Source: Billgrantia endophytica (GTDB taxonomy: Bacteria; Pseudomonadota; Gammaproteobacteria; Pseudomonadales; Halomonadaceae). From it: a stretch of 64,000 bases of DNA. Position 1 is the stretch's first letter. Every line of letters starts with the position of its first letter. The position numbers and the translations under genes were made by a program. A model generated the notes under the pieces. The model was not told the origin of the DNA. It ran no database searches and worked only from the letters and a program-made list of their open reading frames with translations. Shown in pieces: positions 1 through 10,367 of this stretch. The stretch lies in assembly GCF_002879615.1 (NCBI RefSeq), contig NZ_PNRF01000007.1, positions 1-64,000 on the forward strand. The letters run 5' to 3'.

Positions 1-1053
1 AGTTTCTATCCGCGCGACCCGTGCGGGCCGCGACTTGTCCGTGCGCTTGGCAAATGACAGGGTGATAGAGTTTCTATCCGCGCGACCCGTGCGGGCCGCG
101 ACCGGGCGCCTGCGCGCCAGGCGTTGGTTAACTGGCCGTTTCTATCCGCGCGACCCGTGCGGGCCGCGACCTGGCCCCGCTGGCGTTCAGTCGCAGGAAA
201 GTCCAGTTTCTATCCGCGCGACCCGTGCGGGCCGCGACTGTCCCAGGCCCCGCCGAATCGCGGCGCACGAATGGTTTCTATCCGCGCGACCCGTGCGGGC
301 CGCGACGAGATGGCCCGCGCATGGGAGGAGGCCGGCAAGCGTTTCTATCCGCGCGACCCGTGCGGGCCGCGACGCCGTAGATCCGCACCCGGTACATGGC
401 TGTCGCGCTGTTTCTATCCGCGCGACCCGTGCGGGCCGCGACGAAGCCCGGCGATTGGCCGGGCTGTGGTTATCATCAGTTTCTATCCGCGCGACCCGTG
501 CGGGCCGCGACTCGTTGATGCCGCGCACGACCATGTACTCGGCGGCGTTTCTATCCGCGCGACCCGTGCGGGCCGCGACGATCAAGTCTCCGTTGCGGCG
601 GAAATCCTTCGGTGTTTCTATCCGCGCGACCCGTGCGGGCCGCGACCTGCTGGCTGGCTTATCCCCTGCAGCATCTCGGGGCGTTTCTATCCGCGCGACC
701 CGTGCGGGCCGCGACTAGGCACGATGAACGGCTCGCCGGCGTCGATGACGTTTCTATCCGCGCGACCCGTGCGGGCCGCGACTCGAGCTCGACGGCCTCA
801 ACGATAGCGCCTGGCGAGTTTCTATCCGCGCGACCCGTGCGGGCCGCGACCCGCTGGCCAACCCTGGGGAGCGCGTCTGGGATTGGTTTCTATCCGCGCG
901 ACCCGTGCGGGCCGCGACACCAGGGTATGATCGCTCCTACCCGAGATGAACTGTTTCTATCCGCGCGACCCGTGCGGGCCGCGACCCGAGCGGGACAACG
1001 GCTTGGTTGTTGCGATGGACGTTTCTATCCGCGCGACCCGTGCGGGCCGCGAC
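1..1053 (-). CRISPR. Type I-C CRISPR array, 16 repeats in view, continues beyond the left edge
   Basis: Sixteen copies of a 33-base repeat begin at 2, 70, 138, 206, 274, 341, 410, 479, 547, 614, 683, 750, 818, 886, 953 and 1021, and I see no difference between them. They enclose 15 spacers of 34-36 bases. On the plus strand each repeat starts GTTTCTATCC and ends GGCCGCGAC. In the minus-strand (crRNA) sense it ends GATAGAAAC, like the ATTGAAAC end of other I-C repeats, so transcription runs right to left. The AT-rich leader and cas2 lie to the right, so the newest spacer is 986-1020. Base 1 is the last base of another spacer and no degenerate terminal repeat is seen, so the array extends out of the window. 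Confidence 0.98.
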
Positions 1054-1176
1054 TGTTCCCCTTATAACGCTTTGATGAGTAAAGGGAAATATCCACAGCT
1101 CAGCGAATTAGATCATTTAGGAAGTGAAAATTCACTGTTTCCCAAGACCAGGCTTAAGAAGAGTAAAGAAATCATA

Positions 1177-1188
1177 TTGTTAAAGAGC
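1177..1188 (-). promoter_or_regulatory. boxA-like antitermination motif in the CRISPR leader
   Basis: The minus strand reads GCTCTTTAACAA, identical to the core of the E. coli rRNA boxA (TGCTCTTTAACAA) that binds NusB-NusE in nascent RNA. It lies about 124 bases upstream of the first repeat, in the sense of array transcription. boxA-dependent antitermination that protects CRISPR arrays from Rho has been described in Salmonella and proposed for other bacteria. Function here is inferred from the match and its position. Confidence 0.75.
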
Positions 1189-1189
1189 T

Positions 1190-1228
1190 GCGAACCTGCC
1201 GGGGAAGTGCAGGACACTTGTGGTTCGC
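1190..1228 (-). other. Nested hairpin between cas2 and boxA
   Basis: Outer arms GCGAACC (1190-1196) and GGTTCGC (1222-1228) pair perfectly and enclose inner arms AAGTG (1205-1209) and CACTT (1215-1219). On the minus strand the hairpin follows the cas2 stop and immediately precedes boxA, and no T-tract follows it directly. It may be a processing or attenuation element between cas mRNA and array RNA; a simple terminator is less likely. Confidence 0.5.
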
Positions 1229-1243
1229 AGAGCAACAAAAAAA

Positions 1244-1534
1244 CTAGAAAACGAGGGGACCGTTCATATCCAAGGCGGGCTTCGCGCCAATATGCTCGAT
1301 ACGGTTCTTCCAGTTCCGGCCCAGGAAGTAGAAGCGCAGGCTGTCGACCTCATCGTCAATCAGGTCGATCAAGCGCTGTCGCAGACGCACCCATTGATCG
1401 GGGTCGACCTCGATCTCGAACACCGAGAATTGCACTCGCTGTCCGACATCACGGCATGCCTTGGCGACCCGGCGCAGTCGTCTCTCACCACCATCGGAAG
1501 AAGTACTGACATCGTAGCTGACCAAAACCATCAT
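1244..1534 (-). CDS. cas2: CRISPR-associated endonuclease Cas2, type I-C
   Basis: The 96-residue protein has the length and pattern of I-C Cas2. The N-terminal strand MMVLVSYDVST carries the conserved aspartate of the ferredoxin-like fold, followed by a basic helix rich in Arg (RRLRRVAKACRDVG) and the QFSVFEIEV strand typical of the family. Cas2 dimers bridge two Cas1 dimers in the spacer-integration complex. The gene is the last cas gene, 21 bases after cas1, and lies next to the leader as expected. It appears intact. Confidence 0.95.
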   Translation of the reverse strand: MMVLVSYDVSTSSDGGERRLRRVAKACRDVGQRVQFSVFEIEVDPDQWVRLRQRLIDLIDDEVDSLRFYFLGRNWKNRIEHIGAKPALDMNGPLVF

Positions 1535-1555
1535 CGCTGTACTCTCCTTATCAGA

Positions 1556-2605
1556 TTACTTCCACAAGAAGGGCGGGTAGGCATCCAGATCGCCGCGCAG
1601 GTGACGCGCCAGCAATTGCGCCTGCAGAATCGGCAGCATGCCTATTGGCGCCTTCTCGCCGATAAAGGCATGGTTGAGCTCTTCACGCTTCCGCTCCTGG
1701 TAGGCAGTCAGCACCGTCTTGCGCGCATCGTCAGTCAGTACCACGCCGCTACTTTCAGCAACCGTGAAATCCTTCTCCCGCAGTTGCCGACGATTGACCA
1801 GAGACAGCGCCAATCGGTCCCCCAGTAGCGGCCTGAACTCCTCGGCCAGGTCGAGTGCCAAGCTGGGCCGCCCGGGCCGGTCCCGATGCAGGAATCCTAC
1901 CGCTGGGTCCAGCCCTACACTTTCCAGCGCCGAACGGCAGTCGTGAGTCAACAGGGTATAGAGAAAGGACAGCAGCGCATTGAGGCGATCACGTGGTGGG
2001 CGGCGGTTCCGGCCAGTGAAGCGAAAGGCTTCACCGTCATTACGGACGAGACTATCGAAGACGCTGAAATAGACCTGCGCCGCCTCCCCCTCAAGGCCTC
2101 GCAATCCATTGGTCAGTGGTTCTCGCAGCAAGTCGCGTGCGATTCTGCTCAGGCGAGTGCGCGCCCTTTCCAACCCTTCGCGCTCGGCCGGGGCCAGCTT
2201 GCTGCCATAGTCACGCAGCCCCCTGGAGATTACTGCTCGCTGATTGTGCACCTTGCCGATCAACACGCCACGGACGATGGCAGCACACCCGACTTCGTCA
2301 TCGCTGGTGCGGTACTGGGTGCGCCTCAGCAACACATTGCCCGATACCGGCCCCTCGATACGCGCAAGGAATTTACCATTGGGCGTCAAGTGCGTGATGG
2401 TAACCCCCTGCTCGGCACAGAACCCCATCAGAGGGGGCGATACCAGCACCCTACCGAAACATACCAGCGACTCGAGCATATGGATCGGTAGCCGTGCCCG
2501 CTCCTTGCCCTCGACATTCATGACCACATTGGTCCCATCTTTTCTGAGCCAGGCACCTTCGGTAGTGATGTAGAGCGTATTGAGCTGACGGCGCATGCGA
2601 TTCAC
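1556..2605 (-). CDS. cas1: CRISPR-associated endonuclease Cas1, type I-C
   Basis: This 349-residue integrase inserts new spacers at the leader end of the array. The N-terminal beta domain begins MRRQLNTLYITTEGAWLRKDG. The C-terminal helical domain has the usual metal ligands: a glutamate in the GLEGEAAQVYFSVF segment, a histidine in VGFLHRDRPGRPSLALDL and an aspartate in ALDLAEEFRP. Length is normal for I-C Cas1. The start overlaps the cas4 stop by four bases, which indicates translational coupling within the adaptation module cas4-cas1-cas2. No lesion is visible, so the locus should be able to acquire spacers. Confidence 0.97.
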   Translation of the reverse strand: MNRMRRQLNTLYITTEGAWLRKDGTNVVMNVEGKERARLPIHMLESLVCFGRVLVSPPLMGFCAEQGVTITHLTPNGKFLARIEGPVSGNVLLRRTQYRTSDDEVGCAAIVRGVLIGKVHNQRAVISRGLRDYGSKLAPAEREGLERARTRLSRIARDLLREPLTNGLRGLEGEAAQVYFSVFDSLVRNDGEAFRFTGRNRRPPRDRLNALLSFLYTLLTHDCRSALESVGLDPAVGFLHRDRPGRPSLALDLAEEFRPLLGDRLALSLVNRRQLREKDFTVAESSGVVLTDDARKTVLTAYQERKREELNHAFIGEKAPIGMLPILQAQLLARHLRGDLDAYPPFLWK

Positions 2606-3240
2606 TCATCCAGAGATTGAATTTGACGCTCCAGCCAGCGGCCTGCCGAGCGCTGCTTTCCCATGACTTGCGGTTGGCAGGCGTCGATCAGCGAGCAGTG
2701 GTCGCAACGCTTGGGCTCATAGGTAGCGGATGGCGTATGGTTGCTATCGAAGAGAGCACGCGTATCGGCGATGACTCGCAGGGTCAGTGCCCGCAGCTCG
2801 TCGTCGAACGCGACGGCCTTGCGCCGCCGCGTCTTGCCATAGTAGAGCGCGCCCTGCTCAATCGAGACATCCAGCATCTCTTCCAGACACAGAGCCTGAG
2901 CGCACAACTGCACCTCATCGGCGCGATGGGCCTTGGGCCGACCACGCTTGTACTCAATGGGCCGAACCACCGCGGGGTGCTGAGACTCATCGAACTCGAC
3001 AACATCGGCAATCCCGGTCAATCCCAGCGCCTCACTGGCCAGCGGAAGTGCCATGGCAGTATGGATGCCCCGTCGACGCTCATGGCCCAGGTGGTCGGCA
3101 CGCTCATGGAGGATGCGCCCTTCTGCCGTATAGCGGTTTTCCGCCCACTGCTGTTCGAGATGGATCAGCGCGCACTGGCGTGGGCAAAACAGCATGTGCT
3201 GCAGTGCCGAGAGCGGGATCAGGCGAACGTCATCCCCCAT
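2602..3240 (-). CDS. cas4: CRISPR-associated exonuclease Cas4, type I-C
   Basis: The 212-residue protein has the Cas4 plan. A first cysteine pair sits in LFCPRQCALIHLEQQW and a cluster CDHCSLIDAC lies near the C-terminus; together they supply the ligands of an Fe-S cluster. Between them are RecB-nuclease motifs RPIEYKRGRPK and DEVQLCAQALCLEE. In I-C systems Cas4 joins Cas1-Cas2 to select and trim prespacers next to the correct PAM. It lies nine bases after cas7c and overlaps cas1. The protein looks complete. Confidence 0.95.
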   Translation of the reverse strand: MGDDVRLIPLSALQHMLFCPRQCALIHLEQQWAENRYTAEGRILHERADHLGHERRRGIHTAMALPLASEALGLTGIADVVEFDESQHPAVVRPIEYKRGRPKAHRADEVQLCAQALCLEEMLDVSIEQGALYYGKTRRRKAVAFDDELRALTLRVIADTRALFDSNHTPSATYEPKRCDHCSLIDACQPQVMGKQRSAGRWLERQIQSLDE

Positions 3241-3249
3241 CCCATTCGC

Positions 3250-4125
3250 CTACAGCTTCTCGTCGACGCTGACACCGGCCGGCAAGGCCTCCGCATCGAC
3301 AGAGACGCGATAGTCGCTGTAGTGTCGGGCTGGCGTACTCTCCTCACCTTCGACACGCTCGACTTTTATGCTGTCGAACAGCAGATGCGCCGGGCCATTA
3401 CCCATCGGGTTATCATGCTTGAAGACGATCAGCTTGCGCGCCGACATTTCGCCACGGGCAGCGGAGCGGTCATGCTCGAACATATTGATCAGCGCACGCC
3501 ACAGCAGCTCGAGATCATCGTCCGAGAAGCCGGTACGCTCGGCGAGCTTGGCAGATATGTAGCCATGGGCACGATAAAGGCCATAGGGAATGATGTGCTT
3601 ACGGCCCATGGTGCGCTCTTTTTCGAGGTCTTTTTCGTTGGTGACCGCCATCCGCGTGATCGAGACTTCCATGGGTACGACGGGGTCGACCGAGCTGGCA
3701 AAGGCCATCTGAACCGGGCCGCGTACCTGGCCGGAGTTGACTTCGGTGGTCATCACCGCGCCGAAGGTGCGCACATCGAAGAAGTTCTGGCACATCCAGG
3801 CGGTCAGTTTCTGAGCTTTATCGGCATCCCTTGGAAGTCGCTTGCCTTTGGTATCGGGTTCAATGTTTAGTGCTTCGTAAGCTTTTCTATGCTGATTGTT
3901 GAGAACTGACTTTTCCTGCATGTAGATGGCGTAACCGGCGTCTTCCTCCTTTTCCAGCGCAACGTAGTTGCGAATCTTGCGCTTTAAGCAGACATCAGTG
4001 ACCAGTCCCTGGCTGGTTTCCGGGTCGAGGCGCGGCAGGTTGCCGGCATCGGGATCACCGTTGGGATTGCCGTTGGTAACGTCGAACAGCAGCACGAATT
4101 CATAACGGTTGGCGATGGCGGTCAT
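3250..4125 (-). CDS. cas7c: Cascade backbone subunit Cas7, type I-C (Csd2)
   Basis: The 291-residue protein begins MTAIANRYEFVLLFDVTNGNPNGDPDAGN, and the NGNPNGDPD signature is diagnostic for the Csd2/Cas7 family. Later segments such as VRGPVQMAFASSVDPV and ITRMAVTNEKDLEKERTMGRKH match the RRM-like core and thumb. Copies of Cas7 polymerise along the spacer part of the crRNA. The gene lies 11 bases after cas8c in the effector operon and is intact. Confidence 0.96.
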   Translation of the reverse strand: MTAIANRYEFVLLFDVTNGNPNGDPDAGNLPRLDPETSQGLVTDVCLKRKIRNYVALEKEEDAGYAIYMQEKSVLNNQHRKAYEALNIEPDTKGKRLPRDADKAQKLTAWMCQNFFDVRTFGAVMTTEVNSGQVRGPVQMAFASSVDPVVPMEVSITRMAVTNEKDLEKERTMGRKHIIPYGLYRAHGYISAKLAERTGFSDDDLELLWRALINMFEHDRSAARGEMSARKLIVFKHDNPMGNGPAHLLFDSIKVERVEGEESTPARHYSDYRVSVDAEALPAGVSVDEKL

Positions 4126-4136
4126 GCGTCTTCTCC

Positions 4137-6631
<2,495 letters not shown>

Positions 6632-8857
6632 TCACCAAATATTAGATTCACCTGAGCGAAATGTTGGGTCGCTCCAGTTCAACCCTAGCCAGTCGTCATA
6701 GAGATCCTCGTTGACCAACTTCATGAATTGGTCGCCGAACTTATCGGGCTCGACTGCTGCTATGGCGCCGACCCGCTCCAGCGCGGCGAAGCCTTGACGC
6801 GGCACCTGTACGGTATAGGGCTGTAGCTCGCGGGCGATGCCACCCACGCCCTCGGCATGCGCCAGTTTCCTGAGAGCGTTACGGGCCGTATCGTCGAAGG
6901 GAATGATCACGGCACGCTGGGTATTTTCGATCATGCGAAATTTTTGCTCGAGGGTCTCGAAGGGCAGGCCGTCAAGACGACCATCCTCGACTAACTTCAA
7001 CAGATCATGCCGATCCAGTTGTTTTGACCCCTGCTGCCAGTAGAGCTGGCGGAAGTAAGCATCGATCGCCTCCAGTGACAGGGGATCGTCGCCATGCTGC
7101 CGAAGCACTTCACGAGTCACCTGGGCGAACTGCTTGAGTTCCGGCGGCGGCGCCCAGTCTTCGTTGGCGGTGGCAAAGATCGCGACCTCACTGTCTGCCG
7201 CCCTACGCTTGCCTTCCCTGTTGCAGCGCCCGGCGGCCTGGGCGATGGAGTCCAGTCCCGCTTCGGCACGTAGAACACGTGGGAAGTCTACATCCACGCC
7301 CGCCTCAATTAGAGAAGTCGAAACTACCCGACAAGGCGCGCCACTTTCGAGAACCGCGCGTATCTCAGCGAGCACCTGCCGTCGGTGTACGGCACACATT
7401 GACGTGGTGAGATGGTAGGCGCCAGACTGATCCACTATCGACTCGAACAGCGCCCGAGCATGACGACGGTTATTGACGATACACAGTACCTGCTCGGTCT
7501 TGAGCAGTTCATCGTGTAGCTCATCATCATCCAGCGTGCGGATATGGCGTACCGTGACGCGTTCCAACTGGCGATAAAGGTGCTGAGGATCGGGGGCAAG
7601 TTCCTTGAGGTTGCGCAAGCCACCGATAAAGCTACGCTTGGGGTCGTCAGTTTCGGCAAGGGCTGGCTGGGTGGCCGTGCAAAGCACGACACTGGTGCGA
7701 TAGTTCAGCGCCAGTTCGTCCAGTGCCGCCACGCTGGGCCGCAGCAACGGCAAGGGCATGGTCTGCGCCTCGTCGAGAATCACCACGCTGCCCGCGATGT
7801 TGTGCAGTTTGCGGCAACGTGATGTCTTGGCGGCAAACAGGCTTTCGAAGAACTGTACCGCTGTGGTGACGATGATCGGCGCATCCCAGTTCTCGCTGTC
7901 GCGGCGCAGCTTGTCGATGCTATGGCGGTCGCGCTGATTGTCGGCATCGAAGGCGCTGTGGTGCTCCAGAACCGCCGCGGCGCCATACTCCCCCAGGGCA
8001 TCGCGAAACACCGCGGCGTTCTGCTCAACGATGCTAGTGAAGGGAATCACGTAGATCACCCGATCCATGCCGTGAGCGATGGCATGATCGAGAGCGAAGG
8101 CCAGCGAAGCCAGCGTCTTGCCCCCACCAGTCGGTACTGTCAGCGAGAACCGGCCGGGCGGCAGTTCGGCTTGAGCGCGAACATGGAAGAGGATCTCACC
8201 ACGCAGGCGATTGACGTCACTGTCTGCCTTGAAGGTGGCCAAGCGCTGGTCTAGGGCATCACGCAATATGCCCAACGGCGGACCACCACCACGGGCGTGG
8301 GGCACGCCTTTCTCATGCGTGGCATAAAAGGCTTCGGTATCGACAAAGTCGGCATCGACCAAGCAGGAAAACAGCATCCTCGCCAGAAAGGCATACTGGA
8401 AGAAGGCCCTGTCGCGGCGCTGCTGAAAGTGTGCCGGGGGCAACAGATTGCGCGGAAGCGCTATCTCTTGCTGCCACGCCGGATCGAGCGGGGGCAAGTC
8501 TGCTTCCAGACGATTCTGCAGTGGCGTACGCTCACCAATATCTCGTCCATTGGCCAGCCCTGCATGGTGGCCGGCAATCAAGTAGGCGAGTAGGTGGCCA
8601 AGCTGGGAGTATTTCTCAATGGCGACATGAGCGCCAGCCGTTGAATGGTCGACACGTTCTGGCAAGCCTTCCAGACGGCGCTGGAAGGGTGCGGTGTACT
8701 TGCCAAGGTCGTGTAGCAGGCCCGCGGCCTCACCCCATGGACCTGCACCGAAGCGATCGGCGCGCTCCGCCGCAAGCTGGCCAACCGTCTTCAGATGCCC
8801 CTCAAGCGTTTGCCAATCAGTCTTATTTATTGAAGGTGTTGAGTGCGCGTAATACAT
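6632..8857 (-). CDS. cas3: Cas3 helicase-nuclease, type I-C
   Basis: The 741-residue protein is the target-degrading enzyme. The N-terminal HD nuclease shows H21, LLHDLGK with H49-D50, and H97-H98. The superfamily 2 helicase follows, with Walker A VPTGGGKTLA at 241-250, motif II DEAQ at 362-365, and later VSTSLIEAGVDVDFPRV and QAAGRCNREG (motifs V and VI). All catalytic motifs look intact. It is the first gene of the cas operon. The start ATG at 8857 has an AGGGG ribosome binding site close upstream. Confidence 0.97.
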   Translation of the reverse strand: MYYAHSTPSINKTDWQTLEGHLKTVGQLAAERADRFGAGPWGEAAGLLHDLGKYTAPFQRRLEGLPERVDHSTAGAHVAIEKYSQLGHLLAYLIAGHHAGLANGRDIGERTPLQNRLEADLPPLDPAWQQEIALPRNLLPPAHFQQRRDRAFFQYAFLARMLFSCLVDADFVDTEAFYATHEKGVPHARGGGPPLGILRDALDQRLATFKADSDVNRLRGEILFHVRAQAELPPGRFSLTVPTGGGKTLASLAFALDHAIAHGMDRVIYVIPFTSIVEQNAAVFRDALGEYGAAAVLEHHSAFDADNQRDRHSIDKLRRDSENWDAPIIVTTAVQFFESLFAAKTSRCRKLHNIAGSVVILDEAQTMPLPLLRPSVAALDELALNYRTSVVLCTATQPALAETDDPKRSFIGGLRNLKELAPDPQHLYRQLERVTVRHIRTLDDDELHDELLKTEQVLCIVNNRRHARALFESIVDQSGAYHLTTSMCAVHRRQVLAEIRAVLESGAPCRVVSTSLIEAGVDVDFPRVLRAEAGLDSIAQAAGRCNREGKRRAADSEVAIFATANEDWAPPPELKQFAQVTREVLRQHGDDPLSLEAIDAYFRQLYWQQGSKQLDRHDLLKLVEDGRLDGLPFETLEQKFRMIENTQRAVIIPFDDTARNALRKLAHAEGVGGIARELQPYTVQVPRQGFAALERVGAIAAVEPDKFGDQFMKLVNEDLYDDWLGLNWSDPTFRSGESNIW

Positions 8858-8990
8858 TCAGCCCCTGCAATTTCATTAATTTTTATGCTTCTAGCTAAGC
8901 ACTCTTGTAACCTTTCCGCTACTGAAGTAGTGAAATTGGATAATTTCCTTTGATATGTGTCATGCATAGCGACAGACAGGGGGTCATTAC
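8858..8990. promoter_or_regulatory. Divergent promoter region between cas3 and the DUF29 gene
   Basis: This AT-rich 133-base gap separates two divergent genes. On the minus strand a weak hexamer pair TTACAA (8905-8910) and CATAAA (8882-8887), 17 bases apart, could drive cas3. A small inverted repeat CTACT-GA-AGTAG at 8919-8930 lies just upstream of it and could be an operator. Neither hexamer is close to consensus, so the assignment is tentative. Confidence 0.4.
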
Positions 8991-9422
8991 ATGCCGACGC
9001 ATTATGATCAGGATGCCTACGCCTGGGCACTCGAGCAGGCAGCGCTGCTGCGTGCCGGCAAGCTAGACCAGATAGATATCGAACATGTTGCCGACGAGAT
9101 CGAGAATATGGGCAGGGGCGAACGGCGAGCACTGATCAGCCAGATGACCCGACTTCTCATGCACTTGCTCAAGTGGGATCACCAGCCAGAGCGCCGCTCG
9201 CGCAACTGGCGTCTATCCATTGAAGATGCCCAGGCCAAGGTGGCGCGACTGCTGGAGGACAACCCCAGTCTCAAGACGTCCAGACCCGAACTGATGGCAA
9301 TCGCCTATGAAGATGCACGCCGGGCTGCCGCCATCGAGACGAATATGGAGCCGAACACCTTCCCTCAGAAGTGCCTGTACCGCTTCGATGACGCCATGGT
9401 CTTAGCCCCCCTCGAGCACTAA
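8991..9422 (+). CDS. DUF29 family protein
   Basis: The 143-residue protein has the DUF29 pattern: an N-terminal YDQDAYAWALEQAALLRAG, then the core DIEHVADEIENMGRGERRALISQMTRLLMHLLKW, followed by a helical tail with WRLSIEDAQAKVARLLEDNPSLK. It has no signal peptide or membrane segment and is probably a cytoplasmic helical protein. The family's function is unknown. It stands between the CRISPR-Cas locus and a broken abortive-infection gene, so it could belong to a defence neighbourhood, but nothing in the protein proves that. Confidence 0.85.
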   Translation: MPTHYDQDAYAWALEQAALLRAGKLDQIDIEHVADEIENMGRGERRALISQMTRLLMHLLKWDHQPERRSRNWRLSIEDAQAKVARLLEDNPSLKTSRPELMAIAYEDARRAAAIETNMEPNTFPQKCLYRFDDAMVLAPLEH

Positions 9423-9426
9423 GCGG

Positions 9427-10139
9427 ATGACCTATAACAGGCCATGGAAATCCTTCGAGGAGCAACTGTCGCTTCTGCAATCGTGAGGCATGGAGGTTGC
9501 CGACGAGGCAGCCGCCCTGGAATACCTGGAGCGCGTCGGCTACTACCCCAGGCCACCGACCAGTTCGTTCCCAACACCCAGTTCGTCGATGCAGTGCGGC
9601 TCTACCTGTTCGACAAGGAGCTGCGGCTTCGCCTGACCGATGCGCTGGAGCGAATCGAGATCGCCCTGCGGGTCGATATCGCCCACCTGTTGGGTGAACG
9701 CGATGCCTTCGCACATCTGCACCGCGACACCTTCCATCCCTCCTTCGCCCGTCGAAAGTTCGGGCGTGACCCTCGCGATAACTTCGAAAAGTGGCAGGAA
9801 CGTTGCGAGGGAATGGAAAGGCGCTCCAAGGAGGACTTCGTCAACCACTATCGGCAGAAGCACGGCCCGCGCCTGCCGATCTGGGTCGCCGTCGAAACCT
9901 GGGACTTCGGCACCCTGCCGTGGTGCGACGATTTTCACGATCAGCCGCAGCTCATCGCCCGGACCTTCCTGCTGCTGAGCATTGCGCGGCACATGACAAA
10001 GGTAGTCTGCCCGGATACCGGCTGGCACCAGCGCCTACAGGCACACCTGACGAATTTCCCGGCACCGCATACCCAGCGCCAGCTCTCTCTAGACGATATG
10101 GGCGCTCCGCCCGGCTGGGAGCGATGGTGGTCAGCTTGA
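9427..10139 (+). pseudogene. Broken Abi family (Abi_2/AbiD-AbiF, HEPN) abortive-infection gene
   Basis: The natural reading frame starts at 9427 (MTYNRPWKSFEEQLSLLQS) and hits TGA at 9484-9486, where homologues have a codon for Arg. It resumes as GMEVADEAAALEYLERVGYY. The family segment after GYY (usually RLSGYWYPFR) is missing and the frame shifts near 9545-9555. The remainder continues with FVPNTQFVDAVRLYLFDKEL, ALERIEIALRVDIAHLLGER and LPIWVAVETWDFGTL. After that, around 9900-9935, the usual stretch with the HEPN RN..AHH motif is absent before FLLLSIARHMTKVVCP. The 3' end is otherwise recognisable. Three independent lesions make an active product very unlikely. The missing residues are judged from my memory of the family. 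Confidence 0.85.
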
Positions 10140-10167
10140 AAGGGAGGGGACAACCGACAAATAAGAA

Positions 10168-10203
10168 CCCCCGCGTAAGCTCGTGAGAGCCAAGAGGCGG
10201 GGG
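10168..10203. other. Strong hairpin with GTGA tetraloop downstream of the Abi pseudogene
   Basis: Arms CCCCCGC (10168-10174) and GCGGGGG (10197-10203) pair perfectly. Within them GCTC-GTGA-GAGC (10179-10190) forms an inner stem capped by a GNRA-type loop. The sequence that follows (CCGTGTTAGG) lacks a T-tract, so this is not a textbook terminator. It could be a 3' stabilising or Rho-associated element, or a trace of a small mobile repeat. Confidence 0.5.
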
Positions 10204-10367
10204 CCGTGTTAGGACCAATGGTAGGGCATTGACCCGAGTCGCGCAACAACCCTGAAGGGACCGACTCCCCCCACCTTGCGATGACATGACCCACCCCGGC
10301 ATGATGTCATGATCCCGTCACCGTCCCTGACGATGCATGTCTTGCCCACCGTCTTGAATGGATTCCC

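Larger units (their letters stand above)
1054..1243 (-). promoter_or_regulatory. CRISPR leader
   Basis: This is the 190-base non-coding stretch between the cas2 stop and the first repeat. It is clearly more AT-rich than its surroundings. Read on the minus strand it holds a T-rich run just after cas2, a nested hairpin (1190-1228), a boxA-like motif (1177-1188), an inverted repeat AGTGAA-AA-TTCACT (1123-1136) and a purine-rich AAGGGGAACA directly before the first repeat. Leader position next to cas2 is the usual arrangement for I-C loci. I see no convincing pair of promoter hexamers, so the array may be transcribed by read-through from cas2 or from a weak promoter near the hairpin. Confidence 0.85.

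Noticed and set aside
35..1067. Long open frames through the CRISPR array on both strands
   Set aside because: They consist of the translated repeat (RATRAGRD, LSARPVRAAT or similar) alternating with spacers, so they are produced by the repeat itself and not by genes.
1171..1176. TATGAT-like -10 hexamer in the CRISPR leader on the minus strand
   Set aside because: No acceptable -35 hexamer at 16-18 bases, and a start there would exclude the boxA from the transcript.
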